NCBI GenBank assembly: GCA_016748015.1
Contig: JAAOMT010000664.1
Location: 2,023,799 to 2,087,798, forward strand
DNA: 64,000 bases
DNA from: Geosiphon pyriformis
Lineage: Eukaryota; Glomeromycota; Glomeromycetes; Archaeosporales; Geosiphonaceae
Direction of reading: 5' to 3'
The notes under the pieces are model-generated. The model was not told the DNA's origin, did not search any database, and was given only the letters and a program-made list of their open reading frames with translations. This document shows, piece after piece, positions 24,601-36,338 of this stretch (position 1 is the first letter of the stretch; every line of letters starts with the position of its first letter). The position numbers were made by a program, and so were the translations under genes.

Positions 24601-26339
24601 TGGATGTTTGTGAAAACATCTTTCTACTCATATGATTTGGGAATTATTGACACCCAGGTCTCCTTCCAAGGCCTGGGAACAGATTCACAGTCCAAGCAAA
24701 AATTCAAAAGAACCAACAGCATATCCAAAACTAATCTGTTATAATGCTTCCATAACTCATTTGATATACCAGAGAGACCAGCTGCTTTCTCATCGAACAG
24801 ATTTGAAATAACATTAGACATTTTATCAAAGTCAATTGAGCACATTACGCCAGAGAAAGCTTCATCAAAAACATATTCCAAAGGCTGATATTGGTGACGC
24901 CACACATCAAGGACACCAGAAACCATGTTGCACTTCCTAGTTCATCCTTTCATAATCACATCCATCTTGGTTCTAACAAGATCAGGTTTCAAAACCAATT
25001 TATTATCCACAACCAAATGGTCTAAAGTTACTTTGCAAAAAGGACATTCTAGTACACTCCTAATAGTATAATCTTTGTTCAATTTGAAATTTTTCATCCT
25101 CTTATTTATCGCTGATCTGATTCTAGATTCCCTAATACATACTGCTTCCAACATTTTGGAGGAGTGATATGACTTTCTAATCTTGAACAAAACTGACCGA
25201 ATGGCATTAAAGGGAGAATCTGACAAAAAAAAAGATTTTACCACAGATGTATTAACCAAATCTAAACTCTCCTATTTATCAAGCAAGAATGTAAATTCTC
25301 CAAAAAAATCTAAGTAAAACACCTTAATTAGCTTCAACATTAAGAGCTCCAGTTTGTGAAACTTAGATGACTTCCTAACAAAAACATGATTATAGTCTTT
25401 AAATTATTTCCTTTTAAAAACTGCCTCAGCCAACAGACACAATACTTTATAAAGAGCAGTCCACATCGCATCCAAATCCAAGTGCATTTTGGCTGCAAAA
25501 AACTCATCATAAAACATAACTGAATTTGCTGTTGTATCATCCTTAAACTTGGCCTACTTAATAGCATTTGCACTTTTGCAATTGTACTTCCAACAATCTT
25601 TATTTGCCTGCTTGTAAATAGAATTTAATCAAACATTGAGCAGACCATCCAAACCCACTAACAATAAGACTGTCTGATGATTAGTATCAAAATAATCCTC
25701 AACTCCAAACACATCATGACTCACTATTGTATTGACCAAGTTTGAAGAAATGAGCACATAATCAATTGTCTTAACCACGCCCTGAAAATTGGACCAAGTT
25801 GGTGACTTCTCACTAGAGCTCCCACCCAAGGCATTGACCAAACCAAAATCCAAGCATTTCTTGAAGCTTGCACACTTACGAGAACCATTTTCATTAAAGT
25901 CTCCTCCAAGAATAACAAAAAAAGATTCATTAACAGTCTTTACAATAAGAGAATTAATATTGCTAGCCTGAGAAAACTGAGCTACTGAAAAGGCACCAGC
26001 ATAAAGCCCCAAAATTGACACTGAAAGTTTGTTTCTGAAAAACAACTTAATAGACAGAAGCCAACTAGGCACTTTTGAAATCTTGTACATATGTCTTGCC
26101 AAAAAAAAGTTCATAACAACCACAACACCAGCACCTAGATTACTAGATTCCAAATCAGAGGTAAACACTTGCACATCATCAAATTTGTTGACAATTCAGA
26201 GACGAACTTTTTCTTTTAACTTTGATTCTATAAAGATAGAAACTAAATTGTCTTTTTCTTTATGCCAATGAATAATGTCATCCTGTTTTGCAGAATTGTT
26301 CATTTCTTTAACATTACAAGTTGCAACTCTCCAGATCAT
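21694..26339 (-). pseudogene. LINE B ORF2: endonuclease-RT-RNase H, broken
   Basis: It begins ATGATCTGG at 26339. The endonuclease keeps GGDFNENG, but the final DxDH motif reads DTNH. The RT catalytic box is FVDN at 24033-24041 (second Asp lost through G-to-A). RNase H (22423-23126) reads LFTDDSLSG, TELQAIALALE and SDSQ; its His motif has become KGYSG. The tail (21694-22335) has a CLFCGNIKISDHVFSC zinc-binding cluster (C-x2-C-x8-H-x3-C), resembling the zf-RVT type in other LINEs. It ends VHISA-stop. Inactive. Confidence 0.87.
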
Positions 26340-26344
26340 ATCAC

Positions 26345-28200
26345 TTATTGAGAAAGAAGAGGGGTACAAACCGAACCAGCATTGTCCAATTTAGCCAAAA
26401 AGCTCATAACCGTGAGTGAAAAATTGTTCAAAGTTTTCTTCATTTTTGAGATAACTGCAGGATTAAAAACCACCACTTCTGCAACAGTCTCACCACCAGT
26501 GGCCACACCTAAACCCTCACTCATCACTATATCTACCCCTTGATTCTGTGATGAAAGGGTCACCAATGGCTGATGTCCAGGACTAAGCTGAGAAACTGTT
26601 GGCTCAGGTGTTTCCAACCTCTTAGCCAATATGTCAACACACTCTGCAAGGCTGGCAAGACTGCGCTCAAGAGCGGCAAACCTATTATCCAACTCCAAAG
26701 ACACTAGCAGAATAGGCTTCATCTCTGAAAAGGAGCCAGCTTTCAACAAAACATTCCAAACAGGAGGAGAAGGAAAAGAAGACCCACCAGCAATTTGCAC
26801 CCATGAGACACCACCAAAAAAAACAGGATAAGCAACTGGAACCAAACACTTGGTGTAAATGGCAGCCAGTCTACTTTTATCTAAGTCAGAAAGAGTTTTA
26901 TGTAAAGAAGCACCAGAAAGAACATTCTTTTTCTCACTAACAGAGCAAAACAATGATGTATGGTCTAATTTCCTACACCCAGCACACTTGGCTGAAACAA
27001 GATAAGACCAGCACAGATTAGTCCCCTTTAGTATAGGCATGGTTTCTATGACAGCATCCAATAACTCAACAGACAGTAGTACATCTGGTTTGGGCATAAG
27101 AAACTGGGTGACAGTCAATCACACAAGTTTTCCCATCCACTGAAGCAACATAATCCCAAATATCATGTACATTGGTTCCTACTAGAAGAGTATACAAAAG
27201 GGCCTTGTAAACATCTCATGCATTCCACAATTCTTTGTCCACATCAGATCTAGCAATGCGCACAGCATTCTTCCCAATCAGGATAGACCAGTATGCTCAA
27301 CCTGCTCAAATTCAACCACAGCTTTTTGCCACAGCCCCACCAATTGCATTTTGATCAACTTAATAATGCCAAACTTGGATAGTGCAGCACGTACAGCCTT
27401 AGTTGAAGTATCAATTGGAATTTTCTTCAATACCACAGCCTAATCTGAATGCCTAGATAGTTTTCTGAAATCAGAGTTTACTAAGATCTTTGCCTCTTCA
27501 GCCTTTTTAAATGCCTGTGCCAAACTTGATTTAGAAGTAAATATTGCTCTGACAATCCCAGCAAATTTTGAGAGGGTAGAGGCCCCTTCAAAACTATTGA
27601 TTCTTGAAAACAATTTTCTGACAACCACAAGCTTTTCTTGAGCACATTTTCTAACAATATTATCCAAGCTGATGTCCAAAGCAAAAGACTTCCTGACAGA
27701 AATATTGACCAAGTTCTTCAAAGGAGAAAAAAGAACCACAGATTTGTCCAAAAGTATATTATTAATATTATCATCTAAGAAGTTAATTTTCCCTAGTGGT
27801 TTTCCAAGTGCCCTTTTAGTAAGAATCTTTAAACTTTTGGGTGTTTGCTCTGAGTTCTCTCTAGCAAAAGCTCTATCATCCCCATGATCAAAGCTGGTTT
27901 CCTCAATCAGACATTTTTCTTCCATATCCACACTATCAGATTCAGTAGTATTACTGGCTTTCAAACTCCAAGAATGACTACTTAACACCTTAGCAACAAC
28001 AAATTTTCTATTACCAATATTATCCTTTAAAGCACCACCTCTTCTTTTCTTTCTGGACTCAGCAGACTTGACACCAATATTAAAGCTAAACTCCATAACA
28101 GACCTGTTTAGAACCACAATATTAAGGCCAATGGTGGCCTCATAATCAAGCACAAATAGTTTGAAATTAGCATACTGAATAATGAAAAACAGAAAAAACT
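26345..28200 (-). pseudogene. LINE B ORF1, broken
   Basis: The N-terminal block 27440-28153 (LDYEATIGLNIVVLNRS, KKRRGG, LVNISVRKSFALDI, KLVVVRKLFSRINSF) and C-terminal block 26345-27118 are separated by a decayed stretch with stops. The zinc knuckle CAGCRKLDHTSLFC is in the second block near 26955-27000. A predicted coiled-coil-like Leu/Ala stretch (LDNRFAALERSLASLAECVDILAKRL) follows. No in-frame ATG is evident before the conserved FKLFVLDYE start, so the initiation codon is unresolved. It ends TAA at 26345, six bases before the ORF2 ATG. Confidence 0.82.
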
Positions 28201-29659
28201 TCTTTCAAAAAATATTTTGGCTTTTTTTCGGGAATTTGGGATGAACGAGAGAAAGAAGTTTTATTATATTTGTTATTATTCTCAAAGCCAAAAAAGTAAA
28301 TACTAATTAAATTGTGACTTTTTTTTAGGTTTTTTTAATTTCAATATAAATAAAAATGATGAATTTTTTTTATCTTTTTTTAATATTTTTTTAAACAAAA
28401 AATAAATTAATCTTAAAATTACAAAAATTCAGATAAAAGTTCTTATTAAAAATCTTTTGTTTTAAATATTAATTTCTTATCAATTAAAAAAAATTGGCTA
28501 TAGTAAAAATACAGATTATTAGAAAAAAAATTTCAAAAGTAAATGGTTTTAAAGAAGCTTCTATTTTCTCCAAGTTTGAAAAAATTATCAAATTTATGTT
28601 TATTTTTGAAAAAAACATAAAAAAGTTATGTTATTGGCTAGTAAAAAATAATATAATAATAAACAATAATCTTAAAAAACAAGAGTTTTGCTTAAATTGA
28701 ACTGTAATTATAAAAAAAATTCTCATAAATACATCTAAAAATATGATTATCATTACATTAATTAAGTATAATCAAATAGAGTTAATCTAATTATAACTGA
28801 TTAAACTATAACAAAAAACTGTAGTAAAATTTGTTAAATCAAGTCAAGTTGATTTTCTGATATTTAAATAGTTATTTTTAATCAGAAAAAACTTAATACA
28901 TATAACTAAAGCTATAAATAATCATAATGTTTAGATGTCAAAAAACCAATTTAGAGTGCTTTTGTTTATTTTGCCTATAGAAACAACTGCACATAATTTT
29001 GGTACTTTAGTAAAAAAGCTGGTAGAAAAACTTGTGTAATTAATTGTTTTTTTATTATTAATAATAAGATTTAAAATGTTGTAGTTGGTTTTATATTAAA
29101 AAAATTTAAATTCAGCTTTTTGTATAGTTTCAATTTTCAGTAATATAAAACTCTTTTGTACTAAGTTGAATTTGGTTTACTGTAAAAAATATGAATATTT
29201 TGAACATTTTCTTCTTAAATAAAATGTTAATGATACTATTATTCTTGTTTTGTAAAAAATTTGTTTTATATAAAAATTGTTTTCAGCTAGCTTGTTTTTA
29301 TGTCAAAAAAAGAGTGCTTATTTTATAATTTGCAGCTTTTGAAGACAAATTATGAATGCAAATTATTTCTTTATTTTCTGTTTTAGTTATTACTTATAAT
29401 AATTTTTGGCCTGGCAAACTATTTTTTAATATCTTTTTTATTAATGGTTTTCTTTTATCATATTTGGTTTTTTTGTTAATGTCTGTTTAGTGTCTTTAGA
29501 AAATTTTTGGAGCTTTGACTAATTAGATGTTTGGTATTTTTTATAAGTTGGATGTTTTGGATTTAAGTTCTTATATTTCTGCTGTTTTCATTTTTTTTTG
29601 GTGAAAACTTTAAATTTTGATACAGAATTAGACTTAGATATAGTAATAAATAATTTATA

Positions 29660-30237
29660 CAGAGGGTGTCCAAAAGTTTCCGAACAAGATTTTATTTAAC
29701 AATAATATTTATTTTTTTATAAAATAAAACAAAATAAACAACATATTTATAATTTTATAGTAATTTTCTAAATTTTTACATTAAGTGTTACTAAACTTTT
29801 AAGTCGGCGATATTTTTGGTGAGTAAATAAACGTGGACGTTCTGAACGAGGTCTTGAATCAATTGAACCAGTTTCTTTAAATCGTTTTATTGTATCCGAA
29901 ACTGTTGTCAAGCTGCAATTGACTATGTTGGCAATATCACGATATTTCTTGCCATGCTGTTGTAATAAGCATATAGTATTACGTTGAGCAATCGTTAATA
30001 AAAACGACGAAAAAATCTTATATGCGCGTTACATTTCATTTTTATAAAAAAACGAGTATGAATAAAATCGATAATGCGCGTCGCGAAAAAACATTATACA
30101 CGCGTGTTTAAAAAATAAAAAACGCGTAATTAAATAATTAACTAACTTAATTTAGTAATAAACTCGTGCTTTTCTAATTATTCAAGCATGTGGAATGTTA
30201 CTCCAAAGTTTGTTCGGAAACTTTTGGACACCCTCTG
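29660..30237. mobile_element. Tc1/mariner deletion derivative (578 bp), perfect 28-bp TIRs
   Basis: Left end CAGAGGGTGTCCAAAAGTTT... (29660-29687) and right end at 30210-30237 are perfect 28-bp inverted complements; the next base differs. TA dinucleotides flank both ends (29658-29659, 30238-30239), the standard Tc1/mariner target duplication. Inside is only the N-terminal DNA-binding part of a transposase on the minus strand; the DDE catalytic domain is absent. The interior keeps many CpGs (ACGCGT, GCGCG) that the surrounding LINE has lost. It is non-autonomous and would need a transposase from elsewhere. Confidence 0.93.
29768..29992 (-). pseudogene. Tc1-type transposase, N-terminal HTH fragment
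   Basis: The reverse strand encodes about 75 residues ending at TAG 29768-29770. They include LLQQHGKKYRDIANIV and SLTTVSDTIKRFKETGSI, followed by RPRSERPRL: the paired-like helix-turn-helix and the GRPR-like hook of Tc1 transposases. There is no in-frame Met before this block; the frame runs upstream to a stop near 30035. The catalytic domain is missing. The part that remains would bind the inverted repeats in a complete enzyme. Confidence 0.85.
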
Positions 30238-30439
30238 TATGTGCTGCTTTCTCTCTTTGCAATAAGTATTTCGAGTTTTTTAATATTGGAATTAAGTAGT
30301 TCAAAAATTTTACTGCTAAAGTAAAGAACATAAAATTAAAGATGATTGTTCTGAATGTTTTAATTGGTTTTGTTTTAAAAAAATTAAATTAGCTGTATAT
30401 TAGCTTAGATTTGTTGTTGTATTCTATTTTTCAATAAGT

Positions 30440-32665
30440 GAGTTAGTATGAAAAATAGTTATTTGTAATGTTAAAGACATGAATAATTTGGTTAAACAAA
30501 AAAACATTGTTTCTTAACATATAAATTTTAGTAATATGATTTTAATTGTTACAAAAACGAAATTAAGATCTAATATTAGACCATAAATTGTGAAAAAATT
30601 TGATAGAATTTAGATTTTTATGTTTGATTTGGATAAAAATTTTTGGTACTAGTTTAACTGTTATAATAAATAGTTTTTTGGCTTGATATGTTTTAAAAGT
30701 AAAAGAGATTCCAGACTAGATTATCTTAATTTGGCTTTTGTTTAAAAGTAAGTTTTCAATTATAATATTGGGTTTGTATGTTAATGTTTTTGTTAGAATT
30801 AAATTTAATTAAGCTTCAGAAATCAATTTTTTTATTATTAAGACAGTTAATTCTAGCTTTTTTATAATTTTTGGTAAAGATTTTAATAAAATAAATCAGA
30901 TAAAAGTATAAGTTTCAAATTTTATTTGGGTTTAAATTTGGTTAATTTTTTCAATAAATATTTATTAATTAGAGCTTCTACTTAAAACAACTTTAAAAAA
31001 GTTGAAAAGATTATTAACTATATTTTTGTAAGTAGAAGTTTGTTATTTGTAATTATATATTATAAAATTGATTCTGTATCTGATTTTTTTAATATTAATC
31101 ATAAGATAGTTTCGATTTTGGTTTGTTTAAAAAGTTTTTTGAATATTTATTTAAATAGTATTTACAAGCAGACTAATAAAAATTATTGAAAGTTTAATAT
31201 AAAAAATATAAACAAAACCAAATAGACAAAATTTGATGACTGTTTTTTTGCTAAGCTTTCAATATTTCTAGATGAATTTGTAAAGACAAAAAATTCTGGC
31301 AATTTGGATTTTATGTAAAAAATATTGAAAAGAATAGTAATAGATTTAGCTAATAAGATTTTTTTAGACATTAGTTTAATAAATTTAATTATTTGAGAAA
31401 CAAACAATCTTTTAAATTTTTTAAGTTGAAATTACTAATAACTAAACTTGTAAAAAATTTGGCTTTAGATAATAAGTCTGAATTTATTTATTTTTTTGAA
31501 ACTTGGTTATTTATTAATGATAAAAATGCCTTTGTAATTAGCAAGTTGGTTTAAAATAATATTAAATTGCTAAATATTATCAAATATTTGTTAATAATCA
31601 AAAAAATATAAAAATTCAAATATTATAAATTAAAAACAACACAGGATGCATTTATTAGAAAAGCAATTAAGAAACATGAAAAATTTTTGTTTTAATAAAA
31701 AACACATAATAAAAAACATTTTAAAATGGGTTTTTTACAAAATTATTTTAGATTACTTGGTAATTGAAAAGGAGTTGGTTTTAAAGCCAAACAAAATAAG
31801 AGTTAAAATTAATAAAATCATAAAAGATTAAACAAAAAAATAAGTTGTGTTTTCAATATTGCCTAATTTGTAGTCTTGCCAATATATATTTTTAAATTAT
31901 GTAAATAATAATGCTTTTTTTAAAGTTATAAAAAAATTAGCATAAAAGATTTGATTTTGGTTATTAATAATTTACTTAATAACAAAGTTACTAATTTGTT
32001 TAATATATTTAGTAAACTTTGAAAATATTGTAACAACTTAGTATTAAAGTGCTTCTTGAATTTGTTAAATTTTTTTTTAACTCTGAATAATATTCTGACT
32101 CCTTAAAAAAAAGCATAAGTTTTAATAATTTCTAAGCTTTACATATAAAATAACATTTTAATAAATATATAGCTTATTGTTCTAATTGAAACAGTTAAAA
32201 AAATTTTGTTTAAACTTTTATTAAATCAGATTTTAAGTGTTTGTAACAAGATTAATATTTTCTATAAAGATAATTTTTTAATTTTAAAGAATACATTGAC
32301 CCAATTTCTTATGTTTGCTATTGGCACAGTAGTTAAAAATACTCTAAAAAAACAAAAAACTTTAATTGGTTCTTTAAGATATGTATAAAATTTATAATGA
32401 GTTTGTGCATTCTTTCTGTCTTGTTTTTAAGAATGATATCTGGTTGGTTTATGCTAAACATTGTGCTTATATAAAAAAAAATGTCCTGATTTTGTTAGAT
32501 AGATTAGCTTTTATTTTGATTTTTGGTTTGGCTTCAAGATTATTGGCTGGTGTGGTTAAGTTGTTTGGCATTGCTGAAGCATTTGGTATTTATTTTGGCT
32601 TTTGTAAATCTTGTTTATTTTTTTTAGATATTAGTGATTATGTTTTGGTTTATATAGTTGAATAG
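30440..32665 (+). pseudogene. LINE C ORF2 remnant with large internal deletion
   Basis: It starts after TTTCAATAAGTGAGTTAG. The endonuclease region (about 30480-31150) is barely readable. RT N-terminal blocks are at 31646-31831 (KMRVKINKIIKD-type) and 31980-32388 (VLIETVKKILFK, DNFLILKNTLTQ, FAIGTVVKNTL). At about 32390 the RT motif-A block (VL-stop-DMYKIY, where other copies have the QDM.K.Y pattern) is fused to FVHSFCLVFKNDIWLVYAKH of the C-terminal tail. About 3 kb (rest of RT, RNase H, zinc cluster) is therefore missing relative to copy B. Confidence 0.78.
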
Positions 32666-32790
32666 TATTGTCTTAATTAGTCTAAGTAACTGGTTGCATG
32701 TAGAAAGTGGATGATTCATACCTAGTTTAGATCATTTTTTTGATGTATAGTTTTAGACAGTGTTTGGACCTCACTTATAAAGTGTAAAAA

Positions 32791-34140
32791 AAAAAAATAT
32801 TATGCATATATGTTAATAATTTATGATTATTTTAAAACTATTACTTTTAAAAAACTATTAATTAAATTAAAAAAAAACCTATCTTAAAAACTTATTAAGT
32901 TTTTTAAATTAACAATATCAAAACTAACTTGTTATTATTGTCTAATTTCAAAAAAAAAAAATAGAATTTCAATTCAATATTTTTATATATATTTTATTAA
33001 ACCAAAAAAATTTAACTTTTAATATTTAAATAATTAATATTTTCAAAAATTCAAGATATTAATAACCAAAACTTATTTGTATTAATTATAAAAAAAACTT
33101 TTGTTTATAAGAACTGTTATAATAACAATAAAAAATATCAAACTGTTACTAAGTTCTATTGTTAATTATATATTATTACTAATAAAAAAAATATAAGAAA
33201 ATAATAATGTAAATAACCAATAATAAAATAAAAAATTATTAGAACACATAATATTAGGAATTTTAAAAATACTAATAAAAATTTTAAGAATTATAAAAAT
33301 GCCAAAAATTACAGAAAGATTAATAAAAATATCAAAAATATCAAAAATATCAAAAATATTAAGAATTCTAATAATAATTTAAAGAAATTATAAAAATTTC
33401 AAGAATTTTATATTATAAAAATTTATTTATATATAGCAAAAATAGTAAAAATCAAAAAAATATTAATTTATCAATTAATTATTTAAGCAAGACAACAAAT
33501 AAAATTACTTTAAAATTAGTTTAATCATTTTTATTTCTATTAACAACTATAAATTAATCAAATTATTTAATAAAAAAACCTTTTATTATATTTATTACTT
33601 AATAAATTCAAGCTCATTGTATTAAAACTTATATTATTATAATATTAATATTACTGTTATTCATAACAATCACTTATAATATTGAAACAATAGCTCTTAA
33701 TTATGATTATTAATAGAATATTAATTATTACTTTATTATTTTGTTAATTGTATTTATTTTGAGTTACTAATTACTTATAAAAAAAACATTGAAATTACAA
33801 TATCAAAAATTGTCTAATAAAAAATTAAAAAAAAACATAGACATAATTAAAAAACTAAAATTGTTTACTAAAAAAGTGCAAACACTAGAATAAACTAATT
33901 ACTAAACCAAAAAAATTATTAAGTTTAATATTAATTATTATTAAGTAAATCTCTGTCTATTATACAAAAAATTCTAATTTAAAATTTTCAAAATACATTA
34001 TAGCAAATTTAAACACTAAATTATAAAAATCATTAATATTTATTTAAAAAAAACTATTTATAATAGCATTTTAAAATAATTTGACAGATTTAAACAATAA
34101 AAAAATAAAATACTTGTAATAAAATTTTTTTTAATAAGAA
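32791..34140. other. AT-rich spacer with short-period repeats
   Basis: Low-complexity A/T sequence. At 33322-33360 the 9-mer AAAAATATC occurs about four times in tandem, inside a wider zone (33230-33420) of related AAAATAxTAA-type repeats. No coding or RNA features. Confidence 0.55.
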
Positions 34141-34144
34141 ACTG

Positions 34145-34560
34145 TAAAATAATATATATATTTTTTTTAAACATTTAACAAGTAAAGTCCAAATACTGTC
34201 TAGTATAATACATTATACAAATAATCTAAACTAAATGTGAATCATGTATTTTCTACATGTAACCAGCCACTCAGACTAATCAAAACAACACTAAACACCT
34301 ATATAAACAGAGATTGCATCCTCTATACCTAAGAAAAACAAACAAAATTTATGAAATCCGAAACTCACACCCATTATCTCAGCTATATCCAATAATTTAA
34401 CTATGCTGGCTGAAAGCATTAAAGGAAAAACCAATACTAGAACAAATATAGAACCATCACATAAAATCAGACTATTTCTTTCCATAAAAGCACAGTGTTT
34501 GGTACACACCAATCAAATATCCTCTCAGAATGCAAGACAGAATTTGCAATAATATCTTAG
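34145..34560 (-). mobile_element. LINE copy D, short 3' fragment
   Basis: Reverse-strand fragment containing only the 3' UTR (GTCCAAATACTGTCTAGTATAA; closest to B) and the last about 75 codons of ORF2 (34291-34512: VCTKHCAFMERNSLILCDGS..., VVSFGFHKFCLFFLGIEDA-like). Truncated at about 34560. One of the shortest LINE tails in the window. Confidence 0.8.
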
Positions 34561-34940
34561 AAAAAAAATGTGTAATTAATTATGTTAATATATAATTCTT
34601 ATAAATAATTAAGCTTATAAAAAAATTTTAATATATATAGCTTAAAATTATATTTTGTTATATCTAAATAATTGTTTATATAATGAAAATAAAATTTGGT
34701 AAATAATAATTATAAATAAAACAGTATTATAATTAAAAAACTTTAATTTACTAATATTTTAATTTATTTTTTGTATTTTAAATAAGATTTAAATTTTTTT
34801 TTAAAACATAATATTAAATTAGTTTTTATTAAAAACAAATATTAATAATATTATAATTTTTTTGTTTTATAAACTTTTTTATAAACTTTTTTTTATATAT
34901 ATTATAAAATAAATTTATACAATTTTTATTATTATTTAAT
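34561..34940. other. AT-rich spacer
   Basis: A/T low complexity between LINE D and LINE E; nothing recognised. Confidence 0.5.
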
Positions 34941-36190
34941 TTTAATGAGTAAAACTTAACTATTATTTAGTATATAAAACTAAACTAAGTAATTTATATT
35001 AAACATAACTTATGCTTTTAGTATATGTAACTAACTACTTAAATCAGACAAAATATTATTATAAACTTATATAAATTAAGATCTTACTCTTTAAATTAAA
35101 GAAAAAAAACACAGACTTTATTTACTAAAACTAATAATAAAAGACTTAATAATTTTTAACAAACAGATTATATTATTTAAAAATCTATTTACCAATATAT
35201 ATAATAAACCAAATACATTACTTTTATTTCTAACTAGACTAAATTTTTCTATATTAACTTTATACTTAAATTTAAAAAGCCAAATTTTTAAATAATACAA
35301 CTCTACTAAATATCTTATTAATTTTAAAATAATTAAGACATTTTCCTATTATTAAAAACCACAACAATTTTTAAAAACTATTTTTTCAACATAAAACTTT
35401 TACAAATTACAATATACAAATTCATATCTTATAAACACAAAAAAAATTCACAAGACAATTAAAAAAAAAGAGTGTTAGTATCTAATAATAATCTTTAGAG
35501 TTTAAATAACTTAGAAAAATTTTTTCAATAAACATTAGCATTTTAAAAACAAATAAACACATAATTTAGTAGTTTTATTTTATTATACAATAAGTATAAG
35601 GCACTTAAATAAGTTTTGTTATATAATTTTTTTCTAATTATAACTAGCAGTTTTTTGTATACAGCTTTCATTAAATAAGTATACAAATTGGCTAACTTTC
35701 TACTAGTAAATCTAGATAATATATGCAAATCTAAATGTCATTTTTACATAGTCAATATTTAATTTATATTCTGTAATATTGAATTAAGAAATATATTTTG
35801 ACTAAAGCCAGTTTTTTATTAAACACAAAAAATAAATCTGTATAAATTACAAACAAAATAACAAGTATTGCCAGATATAATTGTGTTTTTAATTATAATA
35901 AAATGTTTATATAGTTTACATAACAGAGAAAAAAAGATTAAATGGCTTTATTTATTAGCAAATTAGTTTTGTTATTATCTAAAATTTCTAAATAACTTTT
36001 GATTTTTAATCTTAATCAAAAAATTTTTGTTTCTTATCAAATTAGCAATATGTTTTTTTTCTATTTAACAATTATTATAAAAGTTTAAAACAATAGCAAC
36101 AGATTCTAAAACACAAATATTAACAATTATCTGGCTATTAAAATACATAACTATTGTATAAAAAGCCAAAACACAATTTAATAACAAAGC
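34941..36190 (-). mobile_element. LINE copy E, 5'-truncated 3' fragment
   Basis: Reverse-strand tail of the A-type subfamily: decayed 3' UTR at 34941-35060, C-terminal tail at 35118-35300 (VNIEKFSLVRNKS against VDTEKSSLVCDTD in copy A), the FTSRKLANLYTYLMKAVYKK block at 35543-35728, and RNase H traces up to about 36170. Extremely AT-drifted. It abuts the 3' end of LINE F head to tail. Confidence 0.75.
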
Positions 36191-36338
36191 AACAACTTAT
36201 AATTTAATTTTTTTTTATTTGCTTTATGAATAAGATCCAAACACTACTTAACACTATACATCAAAGAAATAATCTAAACTAGGCATAAATCATGCACTTT
36301 TTACACATAACCAGCCACTTGGGCTGATCAGAACAACA

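Larger units (their letters stand above)
21576..28265 (-). mobile_element. LINE copy B, full length
   Basis: Reverse-strand element with the family 5' end at about 28265 (CTTCTTTCTCTCGTTCATCCC, nearly identical to copy G at 60981), ORF1, ORF2 and a 3' UTR ending CTCACTCGTTAAATAAATAAATAAATAAA at about 21576-21590. The terminal AAAT repeat is a typical LINE tail. Less decayed than A, with longer open blocks, but still interrupted by stops. Confidence 0.9.
28494..30440 (+). pseudogene. LINE C ORF1 remnant, interrupted by Tc1-type element
   Basis: It contains ISKVNGFKEASIFSKFEKI (compare INGFGR... and FTFSKFSEII in other copies) and, near 28960-29040, LPIETTAHNFGTLVKKL, the block preceding the zinc knuckle (LPVGTTAHNLSNLL in copy F). 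The rest is almost unreadable. The C-terminal part resumes after the insertion and ends TTTCAATAAGTGAG, the same junction as in copy G. Confidence 0.65.
28475..32790 (+). mobile_element. LINE copy C, internally deleted, plus strand
   Basis: Plus-strand, strongly AT-drifted copy. It begins inside ORF1, runs through the endonuclease and the first half of RT, then jumps at about 32390 to the C-terminal tail and 3' UTR (TTTGGACCTCACTTATAAAGTG then a run of A at 32787). The 3' UTR is closest to copies B and F. It carries a small Tc1-type element at 29660-30237. Confidence 0.82.
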
